A stretch of 64,000 nucleotides of DNA from Yamagishiella unicocca (lineage: Eukaryota > Chlorophyta > Chlorophyceae > Chlamydomonadales > Volvocaceae): NCBI GenBank assembly GCA_003116995.1, contig BDSL01000007.1, positions 1,860,001-1,924,000 of the forward strand, in the 5' to 3' direction. A program made the translations under genes and the position numbers. This document shows positions 48,861-60,000 of this stretch, piece after piece; the first letter of the stretch is position 1; each line of letters starts with the position of its first letter. The notes below the pieces were generated by a model. That model did not search any database. It was not told the origin of the DNA and saw nothing but the letters and a program-made list of their open reading frames with translations.

Positions 48861-51800
48861 TTATGTTGGCACCAGCTGCGCGCCAGGCGGCCGGTCAATA
48901 CACTCCCTAGTCGGCGGGTTGTGCATCACGCAGCACATGGCCATGATCTTATCATAGAAACGGTCGTGTTCCTGGGAGGGCAGCTGTGGTACCTCGACGA
49001 GCCCTCGCAACCACAGGATGGGCGCTTGGGGGCTGACCTCAGCGAGGCTGTCCACCAGCAGCGTTATATCCTTGGCCGTCACCGCCAGCGGGGACCCGGG
49101 AGCTGTCGGGTCGCCTGGGGGCCCCGCAACACTGCCGCCGCGCTGCTGCAGGATGTCCTGCAAAGAGGCCCAAAATGATGAGGGCGGTGGCGATGCAAGG
49201 AACTCGTTAGCGGGGTGATCCGCCAGCGGGGCCCTTGAGGGCAAGCAGGGCTTACGCACCGAACTAACCATGTATATCAAGGCAAGCAGGCAGTCACCCG
49301 GCGCCACCCAGCAGGAGCATGATAATGAACGGGAAGGGCCGGAGGGAAGCGGCACCCGGCACGCAAGCAGTGCCCTCCGCGGGGCCCCAGCGGTGACTTG
49401 GTCGGCGGAGGCCTCGGGCTGTTTGGCCAAACACTTCAACATGGCGGCGACGTCACCCCTCCACAGTGGCAACGGCAATCGAAGCATTGCCCATCATCCA
49501 TCTTGGGACCACCAGGCGCACTGCCCAGCGCCCACCGCCTTGCCTGCACAGTGTTGATCGGCGCCGGGTCCAGCGGGAACCTGGACGGCCCCGCAGCCTT
49601 GAGGCTGGTTGCGAGCCAGTGGTCGAACTCATGCGGCAGCAGCCCGCGGGGCGCGGAGCCGGGTGCTCCCGGGCGGGTGCCCCCTCGCAGGCAGCTCAGC
49701 TTGTCCGCAGCGACGGTGAGGCAGCGCAGCCCGTCCTGCGGGTGGTGGTGGCGGCAGAACGCAGGCGGCCAGTGGGGGGTCATCCAGGGCACATGGTGTT
49801 CGGGGTGCTGGCCGCATGTGTGATGGTCTTCGTCTTTGCCCGGAACCAAAGTGCGGGCAGCGGTCGCGGAGTACGGTGCCGAGGTCCAGGGAACGCCCCT
49901 GTTGAGCAGAGCGGCCCGGCTGCGTCGCGCCCGCACCACCCACCCCACAGTCTCCTCGCCCACCAGCCGCCTGCCCACACACCCCTGCTGCACCTTGAGC
50001 GACTTCGCCTCAGGTCCGTTCGGTATGGCCATGGTGGTGTCGATGTAGTCGGACCAGGGTATCTTGTGACCCGACACCACCGGGTCGTACGTGGCGCCCA
50101 CCTTGCGCAGAAACAGCGCCTCGCACGGCACCCAGGGCCACACCACGGCGCGGTTGAGCGCGAGCCCCAGCCGCATAAGGCCCTGTTGTCGGGCCACGGG
50201 GCAGCGGCCAGAACAGCGAGCGCAGGTTGGGAGCAGCAGGGGTACGGGGTGCATCGGCGCATCCCCACGGGGAGGTCTCGTCCCAGCCACAGCTTCCAGC
50301 AGCTCGTACTCGCGACGTGGCCGCCTTCAGGCCCCGAGCAGTATGCCTCTCCGCCCTCACCCCCTGTCATCCATTCCTCCTTTACGCCGCATCCGTAACC
50401 CCGGCGCACCCACCCGCCCACCCGCACCATGCTTGCGCCGCATCACGGACTTCCTCTCTGCCCACCCACTCACCCACCTGCATCGCGGCGGCAAACTCGC
50501 CCTGTCTCATGCCCGGGTGCATAACTCCCGGCGCCAGGGCCAGCAGGGGGGGCATGTGGCCGTGCAGCTCCGTCGCCAGGTACGGCGCAGCCTGGGGGGT
50601 GACCCGCAGGGCGATGTCGAAGTCCCAGCCGTACGGCACCTCCACACCGAAATGCACGATCTTGGTAAAGTCGCCGCCGGCCAGCCCGGCGTGCAGGTGG
50701 CTGATTGCCGCTGAAACCTCGCCGGTGAGGTGGTCGTTGTACCAACCGTCGTTACCGTTGTTCTCCTGGCCCATGCTGTGCGTGTTGGCAATCCAAAAGG
50801 GGAAGTATGCGAAGTTCTCCGGCGGAACGGCGTCGGCCGCAGCCGCCGAGGCGGGGTCGGCGGGGTCGGGGAAGGGAGGAGCATCGCCGCCTGGCGGTTG
50901 CCCATACCGGGATGCAGGGCAGGGGGGCGACGGCACCGGCAAGGTGAGTCCTGGGGGAACCCCTTCGGTGCGGGGGAGGCTCGGCTCCTGCAACTCCGCC
51001 AGCAATGGCTCGCATTCACGAGCTGTCCCCTCGTCGCCGTATGCTCTCCCGGCAGCCTTGCCGCCCACTTACCCGCCTCGTTGAATATGCCGACCACGAA
51101 TTTTGCTAACGGCCCCATCTCGCGGTTGAACGGGTAGCCGCCCAGGTCCGCGGGCCACTCGCCCCGGGCGTGAGGTATCCGCAGCGGCGCGGTGACGATG
51201 TCGCCCTCGGCGGCGCCACCGGAGCCGCGCCGCAGCGGCGCTGGCACGGCTACTCGCTGAGAGCCGTAAGGCCCATAGCCATCCTTCCCGTTGGGCCCTG
51301 CTGTTCTGTAGACGTCTAAATGAAGCTTCTCCCAGGGGGTGCGGTTGGGAGTGTGCCAGAACACGCACTCAAATATCTACAGCCGGCATGCCGGAGAGGT
51401 GGGATGGGGAGGCTTGTTGTTAGTCTACGCTGCATTGCGCTACCTGGTAGTGGGCCAGTGTGGCGTCCCGCGCCCGGGAGCACACGGCGGGCGGCCCAGC
51501 AGCACCTGAGCCAAGCGGCGCGCAGCACTCCAGTTTCCCGCTCTTGTCGCCACTCCAGCGCATGGACCCGCCCTAGGGGTCGCGTCGTGGCAGCAGGTGC
51601 CGGCCTGCTGTATACCCCACCTGCCCCTCACCACCCACCTGTCCCTGCAGCCCCGCACCTGAGGTCGGCCCGTGATGCCGCCGTGCACCGAGTCACTCAG
51701 CGAGAACTGATCGTTGCAGAGGAAGAGGTCGTTCATGCCGGTGGACGAATCATTGGCTGCCAAACCCACGGCCCGCCGCAGCGGCGTCGTGTCCTCATAC

Positions 51801-53074
51801 CTGCGCTCTCAAGGATGGTCGACAGCGAATGGGGGACCACGAAACGCGAATATGTCTGATAGGCGCAAGTGGCAGCCATAGGTGACAGCATCGCCAGCAA
51901 GGGAGGCGCGGGCATCCACTTTCTGCCGGGGTCCAGTCCTGGAGCGATGAATGCCCCCTAGGTCGCACCGCAAAAGCTGCAACAGTGGTATCGGATCCGC
52001 CCCACTAGCCGCCACCCTCGCCCCACACGCCTTCAATGCCATCGCGACCGGCAGCCCTCAACCCAGCAGCCACCGCCCGCCCAACCAGCAGGCTAACCCA
52101 CCAGCGCACATTCTTGAGTATGTGGTCGTACAGTGCGTACGCCACAGGGCCGTCCCGCGCGGCATTCTGAACGTAGTACATCCTAAATGCGTGGTGTGGG
52201 AAAGTGGGGATGGGCGGAGCGGGAAGGTTGCCGCTGCCGACGATGATTAAGGGGCCGGTCAGTGGAAGGTCTGGGCGCGTGGAGGTGGCGAGTGAGGGCG
52301 CCGCACAGCGTGCTCCTGCGCGCAACGGAGCGCCCCTTTCATATTGGAACGCACTCCAGGAATAAAGTTACAAACCCAATGTCCACGTGTGGTAGCCTGG
52401 GGACGCTATGGTTTGCACGCGCACTGCACATACCCAACCCAGCGCCACTCGCATCCCAGTTCCTACCCGCCATTCACGTTGAAGTTCCCCTCTCGCTGGT
52501 TGTAGAGGCTGATGTTATTGTACGGTGGGCTGCGGATAATTCCGTAGAAATCGAAGATTGGCATGGTATCGGCGTCGGCCACCAGAACGTTGTATCCCAT
52601 GCGCACGGCACGTGCTCCCGTGTAGTGAATCAGCCATTTGTCTGTACAGCCCTTGCAGCCACCGTTCTGCTTCATTACCCAGCCCATGTTGTTGTGGTCC
52701 TCGTACCACCCGCAGCCCAACTTGTCAAAGGCTCCCTGCAGCCGCTCGCACAGGACATGATCTGGGAACACCATCAAGACATGCCCATAACCAAAACGTT
52801 GCCAGCGGTGTATCATTTGGTATACGTAGTCAAGCTGCGCGTGATGCGCGACGACGATTTCTTGCTTGTAGGAGACCCCGTTCATCGCTGCTTTAAGATT
52901 TCCTAAAGTATCCAAAGGCCCGACGTATCCAGTTATATCGTTGAAACTGCAGAAATCACCACAGCGAGTTGGGCGCGGGGGGGTTTCCGCGGAAGCAGTT
53001 GACCACACCACCGCAAGCAATGCTAGTAGACCGAAACTTGACGAACTCCTATTTTGAAATCTATTGTCAGCCAT
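48861..53074 (-). CDS. Secretory nucleotide-diphospho-sugar transferase (GT77-like)
   Basis: Exon 1 (53074-52467) begins with a signal peptide or anchor (hydrophobic FGLLALLAVVW, then ASAETPP). It carries the DxD metal site in NVLVADADTMPIFDFYG, followed by NVNGG. Exons 52182-52102 (MYYVQNAARDGPVAYALYDH), 51800-51659 (NDLFLCNDQFSLSDSVHGG) and 51376-51073 follow in phase. A further exon ends at 50478; its start is either about 51020 or about 50955. Later exons include one ending near 49543 with LMRLGLALNRAVVWPW, and the last, 49157-48861. Splicing between 50477 and 49158 is not fully resolved; the exon near 49543 may use a GC donor. The order of motifs matches the nucleotide-diphospho-sugar transferase family that includes plant RRA/XEG113-like arabinosyl- and galactosyltransferases. 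Such enzymes act in the Golgi lumen on glycoproteins such as extensin-like walls. Acceptor sugar and substrate are not deducible here. Confidence 0.8.
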
Positions 53075-54184
53075 AATGACTATTGGTAACGAGGCAACCG
53101 ACGCGTGCCAGAAGCTGGAAGCAGGGGATATGCGTTACCGTTATCTAAATTTAACCCATGGCTTTGCTATATAAGTAAAGTGTGTATAGTATGGCGACGC
53201 AGATATGGGCCTCCATGCCTGCATGCGATCGCACAACCGCACTTGTCGGCACGACGGCACCCTGGAGTCCGCAACCAAGCCGTTGCCTCCCAACAAGATT
53301 GCACGCCCCATCCCACAAACCCAAACAGGTTAGCAACCATACATATGGGCACAACCTTCAGAAAGCAAGGGTCGTCGCCTTGGGAGCATGCGCAGGGAAG
53401 GCTTACGTGTACCGGACAACCGGCAGGTAGGTAGGTGCCTTCACTCGTGGACCTGCTCGCTGCCATGTGGGGGCTTGCTGAGTGCTGCGCCAGATGCAAG
53501 CAGGCATCTCCTTCACATGCGAGGGCAGAACACCAGGTGTCTACGCGTGCGTCATGCTGGGACCCAGAAGCATCGGCAAAGGCGTGGCACTTTGCAACCT
53601 TTGGCGACTTTAAAAGGTGCCCACACACAAAAACGGCAAAGGGGGCGGCGGGATGCATTGAATGCTGCTGCTACTATGGTGGGGCCGGCCTGACCTTTAT
53701 TATGGGACAGCTCGCGCCGTGGCCTCCAAATCAGGGCTGGCATGAAGTAACAAGGAAGGGCGTGCAAGGTTGGGCACTTCACGGGTACTCGTGTTGTTGA
53801 TGAAGGCTGGATCACTGCTCCCATGGACAAAATTGTATACAAGACTGTGCGTAGTGTATGCATTGTACTAGATTTCCCCTGCACCTTGTGGGGTACAGCT
53901 GGCGCAGTGGGGTACCCCCGTCTGAGCAAATTTCGTTCGCAGCGATATCCTGCCTTACACGCGGACATGAGTGGGATCGACTTGGGACGCAACACAAGTA
54001 AGCGAACCGTGGAGGACGCCATTGGTTCTGCTGCTCCAGAACCAAGGGGCCCATCCCGCTTGTAGGAGTCCATAATGCAGACGCCACTACTTCTCAATTA
54101 CTAGTAGGTTGGTATCGTTAAAAGTGAGCGAATAGCCTGAGCAAAACACTGAAAAAGGACCCACTTTACCCAATTGCCCGTAGA
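53075..54184. other. Divergent promoter interval, glycosyltransferase and ERV1
   Basis: No supported exon is seen. The stretch is less GC-rich than the flanks. It holds the possible TATA box at 53166-53176. Open frames of 60-180 codons have no recognisable domain. Confidence 0.5.
53166..53176 (-). promoter_or_regulatory. Possible TATA box of the glycosyltransferase gene
   Basis: CTATATAAGTA lies about 95 bases upstream of the minus-strand ATG at 53074, a spacing that would give a short 5' UTR. Confidence 0.3.
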
Positions 54185-54415
54185 ATGACTGCCGCCGAAA
54201 GTGCACTTCATAGGCATAACGAGATCAGGACAGCACTGCGATTTTTCCTTAGCTCGTGGCACAAGCACCGGCAGACCACTAGCATCGCAGAGCCCAAGGA
54301 GGTGCTGACCGAGTTCCTGCGTTTCAAAGCGTACACATCGTCACTCCAAGTGCTCCACTCTTTGCCAGAAGCTCCCAAGGAGGAAGGTGGCAAGCGTGGC
54401 CGTAGGCGGTCGTGA
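54185..54415 (+). CDS. Small open frame upstream of ERV1, possible 5' exon or separate short gene
   Basis: The frame starts MTAAESALHRHNEIRTALRF, is charged and helical, and runs 76 codons to TGA. Composition looks coding (balanced charged and hydrophobic residues, no repeats). It may be a separate short protein, an upstream frame, or a 5' exon of the ERV1 gene spliced into the following frame. I recognise no family. Confidence 0.3.
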   Translation: MTAAESALHRHNEIRTALRFFLSSWHKHRQTTSIAEPKEVLTEFLRFKAYTSSLQVLHSLPEAPKEEGGKRGRRRS

Positions 54416-54464
54416 GCTGTGTAGTCATCAGGACATCTACGGGAAGGGCTTCAACTGGTTTCGA

Positions 54465-55807
54465 ATGGCCCACAATAGCGACGCTATATCACTGCTAGCA
54501 GCTGTTTCTAGCTCTGGACATCAAGTTTGGCAGCAGGTGCTTGGAACGCCTGCCGCAAGCTTGCCCGTCCGCTGGGCTGCATCTGCCGGCATGCCATGCC
54601 AACCGAGATGGGCCAGCCGTGTCAAGCTTACGGGAGAGGGGCGGGGCAGCAGCACAGCCATCACTTCCGACGGGCAAACAGCAACTGTTCGCAAGCTGGA
54701 TTCAAAGCCCGGCACCACGCAGCGAAGGTTATGGGATATGGGAGCCCACAGGGCGCCGCTCACATTCACGGCGGCCCTTACCCCAGTGTCCACCATCGCT
54801 GCCACGTTATCCAACCTTCAAGTCCACGTTGCCAACGCGGCTGCTTCACTCATGCCCAGTAGCAACCAAGCAGCCACTGGGCTCTGCCCAACCTCAGATA
54901 CCAGCACCAGTTCCTGCCCCAGGGCAGTCCTCATGGCCCGTCCCTTCGCCAGCGTGACCAGCGCTTCTGCTCCCCCACCGTACGGCTCGGTGGCGGCAGC
55001 GGGGGCCCCTGGTTCCGCTGCCGCCACCGCTGCTGCCGCGGCCAAGGCGGAGGTGGGTCGTGCCACCTGGACGCTGCTGCACACCCTGGCTGCGCAGTTC
55101 CCTGAGCGGCCCACCCGGCAGCAGCAGCGGGATGCCCGCACCCTGGTGGACTGCCTCACGCGCATCTACCCCTGCGGCGACTGCGCCCTACACTTCGCGG
55201 AGCTGGTCAGGTGCGGGGGGGGTGTACGTGGTCGCGGCGGTTAGTGGAGCGGTGCTGGGGTGCGGTCGAGCGATTTCCCAATAGCCAGGGCGGCCGCCGT
55301 GAGAGCGGTATGACCTGACGACGTGCTTGGCAGGGACTGGTGCGCTGTCGAGGGAGGCGTTGAGGATGTACCTGGGCCTGCCCTGGCAGAGGGACGGTCG
55401 TGGCCACCGAGTCCAGTGCAGTCGGTTGGATGTGGGACTATGAACGTGGGCGCTGTACAGGTGCGTAGGAGGGGCGCGGACAGAGGATCGCTGTCTGGAG
55501 TCGACGCCTTGTCCAAACTCGTCACTGCTCCTATTCACTGCCCGCAACCTACAGGCGCGATCCGCCGGTGGTCACCTCTGGGACAGGATTTCGCCGCTGG
55601 CTTTGCCAAACCCACAATCGTGTGAACGCCCGTATCGGCAAGCCACCCTTCAACTGCGACCTGGTTGAGAGCCGCTGGGCGCCGCTGGGTTGCTCGGCGG
55701 CTGAGGCTGAGGCGGGAGAGGGTGGTTTCGGAGGCCGAAGCGCAGCGGACACCGGCTGTGACCTACTGGGCGTGGGCGCCGCGAGGCCCGTGCGCCGGCG
55801 GGGCTAG
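54465..55807 (+). CDS. ERV1: FAD-linked sulfhydryl oxidase, Erv1/ALR family
   Basis: Two exons, 54465-55210 and 55555-55807 (TAG), join in phase 2 and give 332 aa from the first ATG of the frame; the true start may differ. The Erv/ALR core begins with GRATWTLLHTLAAQFPERP (residue 197) and has the redox pair YPCGDC (C237-x-x-C240). After the splice it reads RRDPPVV, then LCQTHNRVNARIGKPPFNC, with the structural C-x16-C pair. These enzymes pass electrons from Mia40 or other dithiols through FAD to cytochrome c or oxygen in the mitochondrial intermembrane space. The core resembles plant ERV1. About 195 residues precede it, rich in Ala, Ser and Thr, far longer than usual. The tail after PPFNC has one further pair-like spacing, including LGCSAAEAEAG and TGCDLLG, which may hold the extra cysteines of the plant/algal type. 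Confidence 0.88.
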
Positions 55808-56307
55808 TGCGTGGTCCGGAGCGCGACCGGCAGGCAAGGTGAAATATCTATGTGCGCTGCTTTTGCATTCTGCTGCTGGTGAAACGTCGGGTGTTGCCAC
55901 AGGGCTTTAGGCATCACCTGTAGCCCTTTATCAAGAGCAAAGGAGAGAGGCACCCGTGTGCCGTGGCATACGGGTCTTCAAGGTGGCATACGGGTCTTAC
56001 CCTTCTTGCGTTACGTCGTGTGGCTCCGAAGCGTGTGCGGTTCGTGTCAACTGGGCTTAGGCTGTCTTGCTTTTGGACAACCCCAAAACGTTTGGATGAG
56101 TGTGGGGGGCGTCACGTCATTGCAATGCACCGGATACCGCCAAGTTTTTTTATCGTGCTGGGCGTGTCCCCGCATAGGCCGAACAACAGGTGCAAATGGA
56201 CCTGCGCCGTGTATGCGCCTCGCTTCCAATGGCTTGGCCGTGGAGCACGTTGCGTCGACCCGTCACGTGCCGACGCGAATATTAGGCATCCCGGTACCTC
56301 ACCAATC

Positions 56308-56500
56308 TGGGGCCTCGAGCACCCCTTGCGGGTAGTTCCGGTCGCCTTGTGCGTGAGGGGCAGGAAGACATGAGTGAGGGGTCGTGATCGGCCTTTGCTG
56401 CGTCGTGGCAGGGTTTTCCCCCTGTGTGTTGTTTTCGTCGTTCCCGGGTGGGTGTGTCCTGCTCTGAGCTTGTGTGTTCTGGGATGAAAGGCAGGCAATT
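56308..56500 (+). repeat. Dispersed repeat family A, copy 2 (3' flank of ERV1)
   Basis: This is the counterpart of 10803-10997 in inverse orientation, and in the same sense relative to the upstream gene. Matching blocks on the minus strand include TTTCATCCCAGAAC, CCACCCGGGAACGA, AAAACCCTGCCA, GATCACGACCCCT, TCATGTCTTCC and ACGCACAAGGCGACCGGAAC. Confidence 0.75.
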
Positions 56501-56562
56501 GATTGAGACGAGGGTCATGGCCACAGGCCCCAAGTATCGTTTTCGTCCACGCTTCCACATGT

Positions 56563-56567
56563 TGTAA
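56563..56567 (+). promoter_or_regulatory. Candidate polyadenylation signal TGTAA for ERV1
   Basis: TGTAA follows 63 bases after the dispersed repeat and 0.76 kb after the ERV1 stop. If used, the repeat would be part of the mature 3' UTR. Confidence 0.3.
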
Positions 56568-57089
56568 CTGAACAGAGCAAGAACCGGCAGCTTGTAGCTT
56601 TCCTACTGGCCCCCCTCAACGCGTGCGCAAACATCACTTGCATTGCATTGTTTAGCGCGAAATACCAACCCTCCGTAATGAATGATTCCGGTAATAGGAA
56701 GCACGCCTCACGCACCAGCGCGGGGTGCATCGAACTAACACCACTGCATAAAAAGTGGGCAGAAGAGATGGAAATGCCCAGTTGCGGATGCTTTCAGAAT
56801 GATGCAGTAATACGGGGCTTGCAATTGCTATTACGTGCAGCCGTCAGCCCTCAACTCCTGCTGTCTGGTGCGGTACTCCGCGGTGCCAGCTCTCATGCGT
56901 AGTATGGTGCGACCCAGTAGTCGTGCCTGCGCAGGCCATGGGAGCGGTAGCCGGTTGTGTCACTACACAAGTGCGTGGGAGGCCGCCAGACGTTCACCAG
57001 ATCGCCCTAGAGATACCTAGGCTGACAAGCATCACCCAGCGCATGGCATAAGCATCAGCAGGAAGGTCGTTTGAGCATGTGTTTGTGCC

Positions 57090-60000
57090 TCACCTGCGCC
57101 TGCCGCCCAGGCTGCCGTTCCCCTGCTGATCCAGGTACTCCATCTGGTGCTCCACGATCCACTCGGCCAGCTCCGCCGCACGCACAGCCTTCGTGCCCCC
57201 GGGCGTTGCCTTCCACGGCAGGTGCGCCACCTGCATTGCGTCCAGCTCCGACAGGTTGAAGTCCCGGTGCAGCTTGGCCACCAGGGCCTCGCGGGTGGTG
57301 CAGCCGCGGTGCTTCTGCAGAAAGCGGAGTACTTTGTCGTGCAGCACCGGCAGGCGGGGCTGCAACACAGCCAGCACCTGGGAGGTGTGTGTGTATGTGT
57401 GTGCACGGGGCGGGGGGGGGTGCGGCGGCGACCGGTAGTCAGCGTCAGGAGATGTTGGCAGGGTGTATCGCGTATGCCGCGGTGCGTGCATGTACGGGTG
57501 TGACCCAGCGCGACGTGGCGAGCGGGCGACCCTCCAAGTGCACACCGGCGCTGCTCACGTGCCTGCCCCCCCGGCAGCTCGGGTGTCCCAGCAGCGGCTG
57601 TCGGTACCTACCAAATATTCTGTCGCCTCCCTGCCTGCCCCCCTCTGCGTCATACTCGCCGCACAGTCACTGACCTTCTTCGCCGCCGGGTCCGCCCTGA
57701 CGTGTTCGCCCAGCGCCGCCACGAAGCCGTCGAGCTGGTTCAGCTGCCCCACCTCCTCACTCTTCAGCAGCGCCGAACCGCCGCCGAGGGGGAGGAGAGG
57801 GGCCGGTGGACCGGCTGATGAGCCTGCTGCCAGGCCCGGCGCCGGCGCCGGGCCCCCGGCCGCCATCTGCTGGATATGCTGCACCCGCTGCATCATCGCG
57901 TGCATGAGGCCCCCCCCCTCACCCGCCATCACTGGCTGCTGCTGCTGCTGCTGCTGCTGAGGCTGTTGCTGCTCGGGGTACTTGGCCGTGTTTTCGCGGA
58001 TGCAGTCCATGGCCAGGTCGGGGATCAGCTTATACAGCCGCTGTATGTCATCTACAAGCATGGCCTGCGAGTGTGGGTGTGGGCAGCGGAAATGTAGCGG
58101 AGGGCAGGAAAGAGCTGGGTCCGAAGACGGCGCTCCTATAATGCTGTGGTGTGCACTGCTGAAAGGGTCCGGGGTGTCTAGAAGCTCGTATCATACGATT
58201 AGCCAGGCTCTACCGTGGTTGAGATCGTGGTTGTAAGCACATGGAGTACGTTCCAAACAGCAAGGCAAGCAAGACCAGGCAGCTGTCCACCAGCACTACC
58301 CACCACGGCTGGTTCCTTCTCCTGCAGCGGCAGGTCGTCGCCTCGCGCACTTCCACCAGCAGCAGCAGCAGCAGCAGCGGCACCAGCTGCCACCCCGTAC
58401 GCTGCTGCTCCCGGCATCATGCCCTGGGGCGCCGCTGGCGGCGGCTGGCAGGTGCCCAGCAGCCAGCGCGCGCCCACCCAGACGCGCAACATGGCCACGG
58501 CGCAGCGCACGTGCGGCGGACTCAGCGAGGCGGCGGCGGCCACTGCGGGCGCCTCCATGCGGCGTTGCCACGTCAGGGTGCGGGCCGCCGAGGTGCCGGT
58601 GGCGAGCGCGCGGGTGCCCACCTGCAGCGCCCCATGGGTGCGGAGGAGGTGGGGTGGGGGCAGCGAGGGAGGAGGCGGCGGGTGAGGTGCGGGTAGGATC
58701 CAGTCGGCGCGATGGCACAGGTGCGGTGTCGCCTACGCTGCTGCCGGCTGTCGCCAGACACCGGGCAACTGCAGTACCCGGCAGCACTACCACGGCGCTG
58801 CCACTGCCGCTGCAGACGCGCCCCAGGCTCGCTTGCTAGGAGCACCACAGCAAGCTGCGGTGGCTATTTTTTTTTTTACAGCCACAATCCATGGCTGCGC
58901 CAGGCCTTCCCCCCCAGCCCTCCGCCCCTTCCGCCTGGAGCCCAAGCCGCCCACCTGCATCGCCCCGTGTACATTGTCCATAGCGGGCGATGCGCCCCGC
59001 CAGCACGCCAGCAGCGCCGGGTCACGGCGCATGAGCTGCAGCACCAGCCGCCAGACGGCAACAGAGAAGCGCGGGGTGTACTTGCGGCCCATGAAGCTGC
59101 CGCAGATGGTGGCGGCCGTAATGCCACTGGCCGCGCTGCCTGTGTTCACACCATCAGTACAGCTCCCCAATGGCGCCAGCGCAGTCGGCACTGCGTCGGA
59201 GGGCACGGCGGCTTGGACCTGCGATATGGGGGCGATCGCGCCAGAGTTTTAAGGTTTTAGACAGCAATAGAGCCCGTGTCAAGGCCAACGCCCAGCTGGT
59301 TTGATGCCCTCCCTGGCACCTACAGCCTCCCTTTGCCCCACCATGCGCATCACGCCACCCTCCTGCACTGCCGCAGCTCCGCACACCCTCTTACACCCCT
59401 TTCGCCAGCCGCACCTGCAGGAAGCGCAAGGTCGCCGCCTCGCACGGATCGGTCGCCGAGAGCTCCAGCACCCCCAGCGCCAGGAGCCGCCGCAGCGAGT
59501 TGTGCAGCGACAGCGGCTCCAGCACCCAGCCAGCGGCAGCGGACATGGTGGCGGCCGGAGGCTCACCTCGGTCCTCCCAGGCCTCGTCCACCGTGCATAT
59601 ATCGGGAGGGCCGGGGTAGTGGTAAGCAGCCGCGGCAGCAGCAGCCGCGGCGGCAACTGCCGCAGCCATCGCCGCCTGGCCGCGGCCTCGGCGTCCAGCC
59701 GCAGCTGGTGCGGGCGCGGGCGCTGGTGCGGGCGCGGCCGCCAGGTTGAGGTTGAGGTTGAGAACCGTCGGAGCGCTGCGGGCTCCGGCTGGCGCCGGCG
59801 CGGACGCAAGCTGCAAAGGCGCGGCCCAGCCGCCCCCGGCAGCCTGCCCCTGCTGCCCAAACTGCGGTCCGTGCCGGTCGGCTGCCGCAGCGGCGCTGCC
59901 ACCCTGGCGGTAGGGCAGCCGCAGCTCCAGCCGGGGCTGCTGCTGCTGCGGGGAGGCTCGCCCGGCGCTGCCGCCAGTAGAAGACCGTGCGGACGCGCGG

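Larger units (their letters stand above)
55808..57089. other. Convergent 3' flanks, ERV1 and the large unrecognised gene
   Basis: No coding exon is supported. Besides the dispersed repeat there is a short direct repeat of GTGGCATACGGGTCTT (about 55963-55998). Confidence 0.55.
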
